Notes: generated by a model not told the origin, from the sequence alone. A stretch of 64,000 bases of DNA from Hyphomicrobium sp. (GCF_019744875.1 NZ_JAIETU010000003.1:124001-188000), one strand, 5' to 3'; shown: positions 20,211 to 31,904, counted from the first letter of the stretch. Program-made: numbers and translations.

Positions 20211-21764
20211 TCAGTGGCCGGACGGCGGCTTTCCGGTCGGGTTCACGTTGCCGACATCGACGCGCAGGGCGCGCTCCATGATGCGCGGCATGTTGTCGGC
20301 CACCCACTTTTGCAGCATGGGCCGCAGCATGTCGGCGACCGCATCCTCGAGCGTCCGGACGGGCGCCCCCTGGGGAGCCGCCACCGGCAGGTTGCCGAGG
20401 TCGGGCATGGGAAGCTGCGGCGAGCGCGCACCGGGCGCAGGCCCCGGCTCAAGCACCGGCGTCAGCGGGATCGCCGTCAGCGCCGCCGAAGCAGCGGACG
20501 CCGCCAGCCCCTGCGCCAGCGCATCGAGCGCCTGCGCCGCAACCGCCGAAGGCTCAGGCTGCACGTTGGAGAAGTCGGGCTTCGCAGGCTCGGCAAACGC
20601 GGGCTTCGAGGCGCCGTTCAGCGCCGAGCCGTTCAGGCCCGACCCGTTCATGCCAAAGTGCCCAGCGCTGTCGTAGGGCTGCTTGCCGTTGAACGGAGAC
20701 GCATGCTCCTTCGCCGCATCGATTGCGGGAGCGGCCGGTGCAGCGTCGCTCGGCCGCGGCGAGGCGGAAAATGTCGCCTCCGGCGCCTTGAAAGATGCCT
20801 CCGGCGCTTTGAAGGTCGCCTCCGGCGCTTTGAAAGATGGCTCCGGCGCCTTGACGGGCGACTCCGGCGCAGGCGGTGTCACGTCCGGCGCCCGATGCGA
20901 CCCATTCAATGCACTCGCATTGAAGAACGGCGATCCAAACGAAGGCGTCGAACCCGAAGGTGCCGTCGGATTTACCGGCTCGCCCGGCACCACTGCGCCG
21001 AGCCCCGTCAGACGCTTCAGCGCTTCATCGAGGCCACCCGTATCGGCAGCCGGCTTGGCATCGGCTTTATCGGCCGGCGCCGCAACCGCATCGCGCTCGG
21101 CCGTCGGCAGAGGCGACAGCGTCGGCGTCACGGGGGCTTGCGGCGGATAGAAACTCTGCTTGCGAAGCGGCGGGAACCCGAACGTGCGCGTCGGCGGCGC
21201 CGGAGACGCAATGGGAGACGCAGCGGGAGACGCTGGCGAGGGCGCGCTGGCTCCACCGAACGGCGGCGGCGGTATCGAGGCGGCAAGAGGCGGCAGCGCG
21301 GCGTCGGCCGGCGCAGGCGCCGAAACCTCGGCGGCAGACGCCGTGACCGGCGGCTTGGGCGCGGCCTCGACACTCTTCGACGACATAAAACCTGCGTCAC
21401 TCCGGGCCGCCGGCTTGGGCGCTGCGGACGATGCGCTGTCAGAAACGTCGCCGTCGTCCAGCATGTCGGCCAGATCTTGATCGAACGACATCGGCCGCTT
21501 GGAGCCGAGAGGGCTGGTCGCAGGCAGCGATCCGCTCGCCAGCACGCCCATCAGGCGATCGGGCGCACGCGGCGGCACGACATCCGGTGACGAACTCTTG
21601 GACGCGCTTGCGCCGCCATTGAAAGAGCGCGGCACGAGAGGGTTCGGCTCAAGGGCGGGAAAAACCGAAGCGGCGGCGCCTTCCGGCTCGTCGGCGATGA
21701 TTTGACGAACCGTAGCAAGGATCTCCTCCATGCTCGGCTCGGTGCCCTTGTCCGCTGTCGTCAT
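20211..21764 (-). CDS. PopZ-like polar organising protein (DUF2497), long paralogue
   Basis: A 517 aa protein with the PopZ layout: a short N-terminal helix (PSMEEILATVRQIIADEP, residues 12-29), a very long Pro/Ala-rich acidic middle, and a C-terminal helical domain (LEDAVADMLRPMLQKW, then ADNMPRIMERALRVDV). PopZ forms polar condensates that anchor ParB and cell-cycle proteins in Caulobacter. The middle holds tandem eight-residue repeats of the type F-K-A-P-E-A-S/T encoded at about 20778-20870. Start ATG 21764; the frame also has a TTG two codons earlier. A shorter paralogue lies 246 bases upstream. No terminator is apparent between them. Confidence 0.82.
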   Translation of the reverse strand: MTTADKGTEPSMEEILATVRQIIADEPEGAAASVFPALEPNPLVPRSFNGGASASKSSSPDVVPPRAPDRLMGVLASGSLPATSPLGSKRPMSFDQDLADMLDDGDVSDSASSAAPKPAARSDAGFMSSKSVEAAPKPPVTASAAEVSAPAPADAALPPLAASIPPPPFGGASAPSPASPAASPIASPAPPTRTFGFPPLRKQSFYPPQAPVTPTLSPLPTAERDAVAAPADKADAKPAADTGGLDEALKRLTGLGAVVPGEPVNPTAPSGSTPSFGSPFFNASALNGSHRAPDVTPPAPESPVKAPEPSFKAPEATFKAPEASFKAPEATFSASPRPSDAAPAAPAIDAAKEHASPFNGKQPYDSAGHFGMNGSGLNGSALNGASKPAFAEPAKPDFSNVQPEPSAVAAQALDALAQGLAASAASAALTAIPLTPVLEPGPAPGARSPQLPMPDLGNLPVAAPQGAPVRTLEDAVADMLRPMLQKWVADNMPRIMERALRVDVGNVNPTGKPPSGH

Positions 21765-22010
21765 GCCCAATACCTACCCGCCTCATCCGCACCGCTCGCC
21801 GTGCCCCCGGCGCAAATCGCCAGAGCGGCACGATAACGGCCTCCGGAAAGACGTACCCTGGTGCCGGCGAGCGTTCAATGCTGCCGGCATCCCTGTCCGC
21901 AATCCGAAACGCTTATGCTCAGCTTTGCTCCGGACCTTTTTGAGGCAGGCCGTCCCTTTTTTAGCGAGACCGCTCAGCAAGGCCGGGCGCAAAGGCTGTC
22001 GAAGGCGGCT

Positions 22011-22961
22011 TCAGGGCTTCTTCGGCGACTTCACGCTCTCGGCGATTTCGATATGCAGCGCCTTCTCGACCATGCGGGGCATGTTGTCGGCGAGCCACTG
22101 ACGCAGCATCGGCCGCAGCAGATCGGCTGTTGTGTCTTCCATTCCGCCGGAGGCCGCAGGAGCCACGACAGCAGGAGCGGCCGAGGCAGGCAGCGGCGGC
22201 GGAGCCGTTTCAAGGGCAGCCGGTTCAACGGCAACGGGCGGTGCCTCGACAGGCGCCATCATGACCGGAGCCACGACGGGTGCAGCCACGACAGGCGCTT
22301 CCACCTGCACCGGCGGCGCGACGTACACCGGGGGCGCCACGTAGACAGGCGGGGCCACTTCGACGGGAGGTGCCGGAGCAGGAGCGGGAGCCGCGGCTGC
22401 CGCGGGCGGCCCCGACATGCGCATGAAATGCGTATCCTTGAACGCCGCCATCACGCGCTTCGGCTCTTCCGAGGGCGGGCTGGCCGACATCGCGGGCGAG
22501 GAAACGGCCGGCTCTTGCATTGCGGGCGCGGGCTCGTGCGCATGCGCCGCCCCGTTCGAATAGCCCGTGCCGTTGAGGTGCGATCCGTTGGCGTACTCGC
22601 CGGAGCGCACGGTCAGCGAGCTCAAGGCCGCATGGTGGCCGTTCATGGCGTCGGAAGCGTGCGCATCGGCCTCGGCATAGGCCGGCGCCGTCTCAGGCTG
22701 CGCGGCTGTCGCGTTGCGGATGGCGTCCGTCAGACGGCCCAGCAACGGCGTGTGGCGGTCCGTTTGCGGCGGAGACGCGCGAAAAATTGCAGGTAGGTCG
22801 AAATCACCGGCGTCATCGAGAACGCCATCGCCCTTGAGTAGGATCGGCGTGCCGCCAAGCTCACCGTTGTGCTGTTCGCCAGGTTCCTCGGCAATGATCC
22901 TGCGGATCGATGCCAGGATTTCTTCCATGCTTGGCTGGCCGTTCTTCTCTGTCATGTTCAT
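22011..22961 (-). CDS. PopZ-like polar organising protein (DUF2497), short paralogue
   Basis: A 316 aa protein with the same three-part layout as its neighbour. The N-terminal helix PSMEEILASIRRIIAEEP is almost identical to that of the longer copy. The middle is Pro/Val/Ala-rich with near-repeats of VAPPVYVAPPVYVAPPV. The C-terminal domain reads TADLLRPMLRQWLADNMPRM and ends VEKALHIEIAESVK. The higher sequence match at both ends than in the linkers shows common origin. Start ATG 22961 has AGGGAG eight bases upstream; ATG 22955 is also possible. It may be the orthologue of the single PopZ found next to valS or tolC in other Rhizobiales; which copy is ancestral is unknown. Confidence 0.82.
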   Translation of the reverse strand: MNMTEKNGQPSMEEILASIRRIIAEEPGEQHNGELGGTPILLKGDGVLDDAGDFDLPAIFRASPPQTDRHTPLLGRLTDAIRNATAAQPETAPAYAEADAHASDAMNGHHAALSSLTVRSGEYANGSHLNGTGYSNGAAHAHEPAPAMQEPAVSSPAMSASPPSEEPKRVMAAFKDTHFMRMSGPPAAAAAPAPAPAPPVEVAPPVYVAPPVYVAPPVQVEAPVVAAPVVAPVMMAPVEAPPVAVEPAALETAPPPLPASAAPAVVAPAASGGMEDTTADLLRPMLRQWLADNMPRMVEKALHIEIAESVKSPKKP

Positions 22962-23276
22962 TACGCCACTCCCTACGCATACCACGACACGAACTACCGG
23001 CACCGACCCGCATTGGCACCGCCCCGTAAAGCGCGCCCGTCACAACGGACACGTCTCCTCGTGTGCGCGCCCGCACAGAGGTCCTTGATGCCGTGATCTG
23101 CCATTCCCCTTGCGTCGGCAGACGTGGCACTCGTAGTGCAAAGTTGTGTGTGGGACTCCCACCGTACCCCAAGCTAAGAAGCATAAAGGGCAACGATGTG
23201 GCAAAGCCACAGAACAACTGAAATCGCCAAGCGATCAGTTGTCAGCTAGCAAGGCAAAGTGCCGCGCTCAAGGATT
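22962..23276. other. 315-base gap between the tolC-family gene and the short popZ-like gene
   Basis: There is no credible gene. A six-base hairpin TGTGGC-AAA-GCCACA lies at 23197-23211, but it lacks a U tract on either strand. The promoter of the short PopZ-like gene should lie here; no convincing -35/-10 pair was found. Confidence 0.4.
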
Positions 23277-24731
23277 TTATTTGACGGATTCGCCCTGCGG
23301 CAGCTCTTCGATACGCCCGTCGGAATGGGTTATCGAGGTTCCCCAAGGCTTACGGCGCACTTCCTGATAATGCGCCTCAGCGTCGTATGCGATGGCCGTA
23401 AATCCAAGATTGATCGCATCGAGCCGGCCGATGGCCGAGAGCAGTGTGTAGCTCGACACGACGACGTTGCGCCGGGTCGAAACGAGCTGCACTTGGGAGT
23501 TCAAAAGTTCGACTTCAGCGTTAAGAACGTCGAGCAGCGTGCGCTGTCCGACGCGCTCTTCTTCGCGCACACCGGTCAAAGCCGTGGTGTTCGCATTCAC
23601 CTGCGCCTGATCCGACTGAACCTGGGCCTGCGCGGCAAGCACCTGAGACCAGGCGGCCACCACGAGCGACTCGGATTCACTGCGCGCCTGCTCAATTTCC
23701 TGCAGACGGCTGACATGGATATGCTTCTGCTGGCGCACGCGGGCGTACACTTCGCCGCCCTCGTAGATCGGCACCGTCAGACGGCCGGTCACGGTCGCCT
23801 GCTCCGACTCCGCGGTCGTCACGCTCGTATCGAAGCGATCCGAGTAGGACGCTTCGAGTTGAACGCTCGGCAGCAGCTCGCCGCGGATGCGGTCGACGCC
23901 GTAACGCGCAGCCTGCTCCAGATAGAGCGCACCCACCACGGCTGGATTTTCATGCGTGCCGATGTTGGTGGCTTCCTGAAGCGAATTCGGCATCCAGCGC
24001 TGGAAGCCATCAGGCTCGACCAGATTGCCCGGCGCATGACCGATGACGCGCTCGTAAACGGCGCGGCTGGTCTTGAGGTTGGCGCGCGCCAGATCGAGGG
24101 CCGAGACGGAGCCTGCGCGGCGAGCCTGCGCCTGCGCCACGTCCGTACGCGTCACCTCACCGACCGCGAAGCGGTCTTCGGTGGCCTTGAGCTCGCGCGA
24201 CAGCACGTTCACGTTGTTCTCGCGCAGACGCACGATCGCCTGATCGCGCACGACGTCCATGAACGCAGTCACGGCCTGCAGCAGCACGTCCTGCTCGACG
24301 GCGCGCAGCGTCTCGCGCCCGGCGCGCACGTTGGCTTCCTGCTCATTCACGGCATTGATGACGCGGAAGCCGGAGAAAATCGGCTGCACGGCGTCGATCG
24401 AGTAACCCTTCGGCTTGATTTCCTGCTCGTTCGTCCCGATCGCGGGAATGGTCGAGCGCTGCCGGTTGTATTGGTAGTTGATGTCCGCGTTGCCGGTGAT
24501 GACGGGCCGGAATCCGGACCGGGCGCGCGTCACTTCTTCGTCGGTCGCCCTGAGGCGCGCACGTTCTGCATCGAGTTGCGGGTTGTATTCGTAGGCCGAG
24601 GCGAGCGCCTGATTCAGGGTTTCGGCCCGCGCTGTAGCAGACCCAAATACCAGCCCAGCCACCGCAAGAGCGATGACGGAGTTCAACGGCAACCGAACGT
24701 ACGGCCCGCGCGCGATATGACCCAAGACCAA
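23277..24731 (-). CDS. tolC: TolC-family outer-membrane channel protein
   Basis: Outer-membrane efflux duct, 484 aa, for tripartite pumps or type I secretion. A signal peptide occupies about residues 1-35 (IALAVAGLVFGSATARA, then AETLNQALASAYEYNPQLDA). Two OEP repeats follow with the usual helical signatures (ALTGVREEERVGQRTLLDVL; NAEVELLNSQVQLVSTRRNV). The start is probably TTG 24731, with GAGGGG just upstream; no in-frame ATG precedes the signal peptide. A TTAACATGTTAA palindrome lies 50 bases upstream. pcm lies next on the same strand. No pump partner is nearby, as is usual for TolC. Confidence 0.92.
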   Translation of the reverse strand: MVLGHIARGPYVRLPLNSVIALAVAGLVFGSATARAETLNQALASAYEYNPQLDAERARLRATDEEVTRARSGFRPVITGNADINYQYNRQRSTIPAIGTNEQEIKPKGYSIDAVQPIFSGFRVINAVNEQEANVRAGRETLRAVEQDVLLQAVTAFMDVVRDQAIVRLRENNVNVLSRELKATEDRFAVGEVTRTDVAQAQARRAGSVSALDLARANLKTSRAVYERVIGHAPGNLVEPDGFQRWMPNSLQEATNIGTHENPAVVGALYLEQAARYGVDRIRGELLPSVQLEASYSDRFDTSVTTAESEQATVTGRLTVPIYEGGEVYARVRQQKHIHVSRLQEIEQARSESESLVVAAWSQVLAAQAQVQSDQAQVNANTTALTGVREEERVGQRTLLDVLNAEVELLNSQVQLVSTRRNVVVSSYTLLSAIGRLDAINLGFTAIAYDAEAHYQEVRRKPWGTSITHSDGRIEELPQGESVK

Positions 24732-24780
24732 GGCAGCCCCTCGTCCGCTGTCGATCCGGCATACCCCCGCCGAATCGCGC

Positions 24781-24792
24781 TTAACATGTTAA
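24781..24792. promoter_or_regulatory. Perfect palindrome TTAACATGTTAA upstream of tolC
   Basis: This 12-base palindrome lies 50 bases before the proposed tolC start, where a promoter-proximal operator would sit. It does not match the CtrA box TTAA-N7-TTAA in spacing. The remaining 308 bases between tolC and pcm (24732-25039) hold no gene. Confidence 0.4.
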
Positions 24793-25039
24793 CCTCTTAG
24801 AACAGCGGTGCGATTCGAAGAAGCTGTCTGGAACCAGAATCGGAACATGGTCCGCCCCGCGTTGCAGCTTTCCCACACGCATGACTTTTGTGCTGACGGC
24901 GAAAAGCGGCGACTCATCCGGAGATGACGGCCTAAACCCATATTATCTCGTCAGAAAAAATATGCGTGGACACGGAGACTCAGTTGCCGTGTTGTCTCGG
25001 CACTAGGTGACGAAACCCGAACTGCAAGGGGACAACCTG

Positions 25040-25702
25040 TTAAAAGGTGAAAGCTGCCGGTTTCTCGAACCCGGGCAGAACGTCGCCGCTGGCATCGAAC
25101 ACTTCCGCCGCCCCGAACGACCGGCCCTCGCGCTGCCAGACGGTGGCCCGCCCGGCGCCGCGCCCCGAAATCGCGACCAGCCGGCCGCCATCCTTGAGCT
25201 GATCGAACAGCGCCTCGGGCACGACCTCGATGGCGCCTTCCACGACGATAGCGTCATAGGGGCCTTCGACGGCCCAGCCCTGAGCGAGATCGCCCTCGAC
25301 CACGCTGACAGTCGAGCAGCCGACTGACGGAAGCAGCTCACGCGCCGAAGCCGCCAGCGCGCTGTCGCTTTCCAGCGCCACCACGCGACCCGCTAATTGC
25401 GCGAGAACCGCCGACGAGTAGCCGGAGCCGGCACCGATATCGAGCACAACCCCCGTGGCATCGATCTCGGCCGCCTGGACGAGCTTGGCGAACACGCGCG
25501 CCGCCAGCAGCGAGCGCTTTCCCGCGCCCTGCGGCGGCGAAAGCGGCACGGACCCATCCATGTAGGCGAGGCCCCGAACCCGCTCGGGCACGAACTTCTC
25601 CCGCGGCACATCCCGCATCGCGCGAATGATGCGCCGGTCCGTCACGTCGCTCGGACGCACCTGCGATTCGACCATGTTCGCGCGCTGAATGGCAAAATCC
25701 AC
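25040..25702 (-). CDS. pcm: Protein-L-isoaspartate O-methyltransferase
   Basis: SAM-dependent repair enzyme that methylates isoaspartyl residues in damaged proteins. It is about 220 aa. The SAM motif VVLDIGAGSGYSSAVLAQL, VVALESD and the PIMT signature around DGSVPLSPPQGAGKRSLLA are present; the latter replaces the usual QTISQPY stretch of other PIMTs, as in the shorter alphaproteobacterial branch. GTG 25702 is chosen because AGGGAG sits six bases upstream and the protein then opens DFAIQRANMVESQVR, the normal alphaproteobacterial start. ATG 25726 and a longer frame to 25783 are alternatives. Confidence 0.85.
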   Translation of the reverse strand: MDFAIQRANMVESQVRPSDVTDRRIIRAMRDVPREKFVPERVRGLAYMDGSVPLSPPQGAGKRSLLAARVFAKLVQAAEIDATGVVLDIGAGSGYSSAVLAQLAGRVVALESDSALAASARELLPSVGCSTVSVVEGDLAQGWAVEGPYDAIVVEGAIEVVPEALFDQLKDGGRLVAISGRGAGRATVWQREGRSFGAAEVFDASGDVLPGFEKPAAFTF

Positions 25703-25865
25703 GGCATTCTCCCTGGGGAGCCGCATGTCATGGCTCCGCGTGTCCGGCGTGACCTTACTCAAAGTCGCGCGCACCGGCCACACCCCTCGTCACGACCAAA
25801 GTGCAAAGGCGCGCATGTGTCGCCGCGGGCGCGTCTCTTAGGACACGTCTCTTCGGCTGCGTCTC

Positions 25866-26273
25866 TTAGGATATGGGCCACACCCAATACAAGATCAGCA
25901 ACGCGAGCCCGATCCACACGGCAACGACGATCGCAGCCCCGAGAACACTGCGCGGACGCTCCGCGAGACGGCTCGCCTCGTCCCGGAGTTCCGCCATGAC
26001 GCCGGGATCGACCCAGCGCACCAGCAGCCCGACCACCAGCGGCAGAAGAATAAGCTCGTCCAAGAACCCAATGACGGGGATGAAATCGGGAATGAGATCG
26101 ATGGGCGACAGCACGTAAGCCGCGACCAGAACGGCAACCCCCTTCACCCAAAGGGAGACGCCCGGATGACGTACAGCCAGGTAGAGCGCGATGCCGTCCC
26201 GCTTGGCGCAACGGGCCAGATCCTCGAGCCGCCGGCCCCAGTCCCGAAAGATCGCCCCGCAGGAACAGGCCAC
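25866..26273 (-). CDS. YkvA-like DUF1232 membrane protein
   Basis: A small membrane protein of about 135 aa. The family motif AYVLSPIDLIPDFIPVIGFL sits in the middle of the chain, with further hydrophobic segments (LILLPLVVGLLVRWV and AAIVVAVWIGLALLILYWVW). Function in the family is unknown. The start is GTG 26273, with GGAGCGAAGG just upstream; a longer frame runs back over the complement of tRNA-Cys and is not coding. The C-terminal extra membrane helix is a noticeable addition to the short DUF1232 core. Confidence 0.75.
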   Translation of the reverse strand: MACSCGAIFRDWGRRLEDLARCAKRDGIALYLAVRHPGVSLWVKGVAVLVAAYVLSPIDLIPDFIPVIGFLDELILLPLVVGLLVRWVDPGVMAELRDEASRLAERPRSVLGAAIVVAVWIGLALLILYWVWPIS

Positions 26274-26426
26274 GCCTTCGCTCCAATATGAAATGATGAC
26301 GGCAGCGCGAGCGCGCGCTTGTGCATCCGTTTCAGTATATGATAGATGCCTGCTGGCGCAGGGGAAATACAGCGCCCGGACGGGTTCCAGGAACCCGCGT
26401 CCGTCCCCTGCCTGCATACATTTTGA

Positions 26427-26500
26427 GGCCACGTGGCGGAGTGGTGACGCAGCGGACTGCAAATCCGCGTACCCCGGTTCAATTCCGGGCGTGGCCTCCA
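26427..26500 (+). tRNA. tRNA-Cys (GCA)
   Basis: A complete cloverleaf is visible. The acceptor stem is GGCCACG/CGTGGCC with discriminator T at 26497 and CCA encoded at 26498-26500. The anticodon arm GCGGA-CTGCAAA-TCCGC gives anticodon GCA, hence cysteine, and the T arm is CCCGG-TTCAATT-CCGGG. No partner tRNA is adjacent. Confidence 0.97.
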
Positions 26501-26533
26501 TTCCTTTGTCTCTCTCCCTTATCGAAACTTAGA

Positions 26534-26555
26534 GCACAAGACGCGGGTCTTGTGC
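26534..26555. terminator. Stem-loop downstream of tRNA-Cys
   Basis: GCACAAGAC and GTCTTGTGC form a perfect nine-base stem with a GCGG loop, 34 bases after the tRNA. No U tract follows, so it is at best a weak or factor-dependent terminator or a 3'-processing signal. Confidence 0.4.
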
Positions 26556-26798
26556 CGCGCATCACGTTCGCGCGCCGCGGCCACGCCAGTCGGAAGCATC
26601 GCGCTCCGGGTCACGCGCATCATGACACAGTGAGGCGGGACTTGGCGCCAAGCGCCCCTCAGCCACCTCCCTCGACCGATCCTTCACGCGAACGATAGAC
26701 GGCATCACGCGTCCCCGCATGCGGCTCCGCTTAGCATTCGGCGCACGCCTGCCCCCGAATTGAACGAGCCGAGAGCGCATCCGGTCGCATTCGCCGCC

Positions 26799-26857
26799 TT
26801 TGCAAATTTGCGGCTTCCGCATCGCAAATCCTCGCACATTTACGTCTGCGCAAAGCG
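26799..26857 (+). promoter_or_regulatory. TTTGC/GCAAA operator-like cluster upstream of aceA
   Basis: Within the 585 bases between tRNA-Cys and aceA, this segment is crowded with TTTGC and GCAAA half-sites: TTTGCAAATTTGCGG (26799-26813), CTTCCGCATCGCAAAT (26814-26829) and GCGCAAAGC (26848-26856). The 15-mer TTTGCGGCTTCCGCA recurs with two differences upstream of gltA. The style resembles sites of RamB/ScfR-type regulators of acetate and short-chain fatty acid metabolism. The rest of the gap holds no gene I can support. Confidence 0.5.
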
Positions 26858-27085
26858 TCGTGAGCGGCTACAGCGAACGCGTCCTCGATAGAGATCACAG
26901 AGATGCGCACGCGGGCGAACCTCAGACTTGTGGAACCTCCCTGCCCCTCCCTCCGCCAAGGCACGCCCGAGAACGGCGAGCCCGACAACTTGGAAGGACC
27001 GAGGCTCTCTGCTGCGCCCTTTGGCTGCGACCCGGAGTGGCCGCGAGACGAGATTCTAAATCTAGCTGTTGGAAGGAAAAGGTGC

Positions 27086-28708
27086 ATGACGCACAAGAAG
27101 TCCTATAGCGAGCTGCGTGCCGAGCTGCTCTCCCGCTATCCCACTGGCGCAACCCGTGGCGGCGTCGGCATTGACGACATCGTCCAGCTTCGCCTTCAGA
27201 CGCCCTACGAAACCCATCTCGACGTGGCGCGCGCAATGGCGACCGCCATGCGCCGCGACATGGCGGAGTACGACACGGACGTCGGCAAGTTCACCCAGTC
27301 GCTCGGCTGCTGGTCCGGCTTCCACGCCCAGCAGATGATCAAGGCCGTCAAGCGGCTGCGCGGAACCACGAAGGGCGCATACGTCTACCTTTCGGGCTGG
27401 ATGGTCGCCGGCCTTCGCAACCGCTGGGGTCATCTTCCGGATCAGTCGATGCACGAGAAGACCTCGGTCGTCGATCTCATCGAGGAAATCTACGTTTCGC
27501 TGCGCCAGGCCGACGAGGTCGCCCTCAATGACCTCTTCAACGAGCTCAAGGCAGCCAGGGCGAAAGGCGCGCCGGCCAAGGTCGTGAACGAGATCATCGC
27601 GCGCATCGACGGCTTCGAAAGCCACGTCGTCCCGATCATCGCCGACATCGACGCCGGCTTCGGCAACGAGCACGCCACCTATCTCCTGGCGAAGGAAATG
27701 ATCAAGGCGGGCGCATGCTGCCTGCAGATCGAGAACCAGGTATCCGACGCCAAGCAGTGCGGCCACCAGGACGGCAAGGTTACGGTTCCGCGCGAAGACT
27801 TCATTGAAAAGCTACGCGCCTGCCGCCTCGCGTTCGAGGAGCTGGGTGTGAACGACGGCGTCATCGTCGCGCGCACGGACAGCCTGGGCGCGAGCCTCAC
27901 GCAGAAGATCCCTGTCAGCCAGCGCCCCGGCGACATGGCATCGAGCTACACCAAGTGGCTCAAGACCGAACCCGTCACGGGCGACAATCCTCTGCGCGAG
28001 GGCGAGATGGCGATCTGGCAGAACGGCGCGCTGGTGCGCCCCGCCCGCATGCCGAACGGCCTCTTCTCATTCCGCGAGGGATCGGGCCGCGCGCGCGTGA
28101 TCGAGGATTGCGTCGCCTCGCTCCGGGACGGCGATGCCGACATGATCTGGATCGAGACCGACACGCCGAACGTCGACGAGATCGCCAGCATGGTGAGCGA
28201 CATCCGCAAGGAAGTCCCGAACGCCAAGCTTGTCTATAACAACTCGCCGTCATTCAACTGGACGCTGAACCTTCGCAAGCAGGTCCGCGCGCAGTGGATC
28301 GCCGACGGCAAGATTTCCGAAAAGGACTATCCGAACGACAACGCGCTCATGTCGGCGGACTTCGACGCCAGCGACCTCGGCCGCGAAGCCGACGTGCGCC
28401 TGCGCCGCTTCCAGACCGACATCTCCGCCCGCGCCGGCGTGTTCCACAACCTGATCACGCTGCCAACCTTCCATCTGACGGCGAAGAGCACCGACGAGCT
28501 GTCGCGCGGCTACTTCGGCGACGACAAGATGCTGGCTTACGTGGCGACCGTGCAGCGCGAAGAAATTCGTCGCGGTATCAGCGCGGTTCGCCATCAGCAT
28601 GAGGTGGGCTCGGATCTCGGCGACACGTTCAAGGAAATGGTGTCGGGCGAGCGTGCGCTGAAGGCGGGCGGCGCTCACAACACCATGAACCAGTTCGCGG
28701 CGGAATAA
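27086..28708 (+). CDS. aceA: Isocitrate lyase
   Basis: Glyoxylate-cycle enzyme that splits isocitrate into glyoxylate and succinate. It is 540 aa, the long bacterial type (as in Pseudomonas aeruginosa) rather than the roughly 430 aa E. coli type. The catalytic loop is KQCGHQDGK with Cys 225, the long-type variant of KKCGH. IIADIDAGFGNEHATYLLAK (183-202) holds metal-binding acids, and YNNSPSFNW appears later. ATG 27086 has GGAAGGAAAAGG upstream; an open frame of 61 codons before it overlaps regulatory DNA and is not coding. Malate synthase is not in the window. Confidence 0.95.
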   Translation: MTHKKSYSELRAELLSRYPTGATRGGVGIDDIVQLRLQTPYETHLDVARAMATAMRRDMAEYDTDVGKFTQSLGCWSGFHAQQMIKAVKRLRGTTKGAYVYLSGWMVAGLRNRWGHLPDQSMHEKTSVVDLIEEIYVSLRQADEVALNDLFNELKAARAKGAPAKVVNEIIARIDGFESHVVPIIADIDAGFGNEHATYLLAKEMIKAGACCLQIENQVSDAKQCGHQDGKVTVPREDFIEKLRACRLAFEELGVNDGVIVARTDSLGASLTQKIPVSQRPGDMASSYTKWLKTEPVTGDNPLREGEMAIWQNGALVRPARMPNGLFSFREGSGRARVIEDCVASLRDGDADMIWIETDTPNVDEIASMVSDIRKEVPNAKLVYNNSPSFNWTLNLRKQVRAQWIADGKISEKDYPNDNALMSADFDASDLGREADVRLRRFQTDISARAGVFHNLITLPTFHLTAKSTDELSRGYFGDDKMLAYVATVQREEIRRGISAVRHQHEVGSDLGDTFKEMVSGERALKAGGAHNTMNQFAAE

Positions 28709-28810
28709 CGCGTCATACGGGCTGGGCCGCTCACGCGCGGCCCGGCCCGGCAAGTTTCGGCGCGGCCGAGATCGTAAAAGACGTCACGAACAGGGATCGG
28801 AGAGCGGCGA

Positions 28811-29053
28811 ATGGCTGAGGACGAATTCCGTCGGGTAGACCTATCCAACGACGAGCCGCAGGAACGCGCGCTTCGTCGCGTGGCCGATGCGGCCCACCGC
28901 CTGAACGAGGCGGTTCAGCGCGCCGTGAAGGAGAACCTCACCGTCGAGCTGATCCGCGTCTCCCGCCATCACGACGGACAGGGCAACTGGGGCGATCAGA
29001 TCGTGCCGATGATACGCGGCGAACGGCGTGCGGAGCCGTCCGCTCTCGAGTGA
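28811..29053 (+). CDS. Small conserved hypothetical protein, paralogue A
   Basis: An 80 aa soluble, charged protein of unknown function. The core RRVADAAHRLNEAVQRAV reads as an amphipathic helix, then TVELIRVSRHHDGQGNWGDQ and IVPM. It shares 29 of 46 core residues with the 82 aa protein at 34807-35055, including SRHH, WGDQ and VPM. No signal peptide or Cys pair is visible. It sits 102 bases after aceA and 110 bases before acnA on the same strand; a GGGCCGC/GCGGCCC stem-loop at 28724-28743 separates it from aceA. GGAGAGCGGCG precedes the ATG. Confidence 0.8.
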   Translation: MAEDEFRRVDLSNDEPQERALRRVADAAHRLNEAVQRAVKENLTVELIRVSRHHDGQGNWGDQIVPMIRGERRAEPSALE

Positions 29054-29163
29054 GTGGAGCGCGCGCCTCTCCAAACTGAACAGCCAGCAGCCGCACCAAC
29101 AGCAACAACAGCCATCCCGCGCACAACGCGGGAGCAGAGTTTTATCGTAACGAGGGGATCACC

Positions 29164-31881
<2,718 letters not shown>

Positions 31882-31884
31882 CGA

Positions 31885-31904
31885 GATAAAGATGTCTTTA
31901 TATC
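31885..31904. promoter_or_regulatory. Probable SahR-type operator upstream of metE
   Basis: ATAAAGATGTCTTTAT (31886-31901) is a near-perfect palindrome of the kind assigned to SahR, the ArsR-family, S-adenosylhomocysteine-responsive repressor of methionine genes in proteobacteria. It lies four bases after acnA and just before TTGACG (31907-31912), a possible -35 for the metE leader. The match is from memory of the consensus. Confidence 0.55.

Noticed and set aside
20778-20873. 24-base repeats taken for a CRISPR-like array
   Set aside because: The units are contiguous without spacers and lie in frame inside the PopZ-like gene.
21930-21965. T-rich stretch between the two PopZ-like genes as a terminator
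   Set aside because: No adequate stem precedes the T runs on either strand.
26274-26501. N-terminal extension of the YkvA-like protein beginning MEATPGIEPG
   Set aside because: It is the complement of tRNA-Cys plus flank, a common false ORF start.
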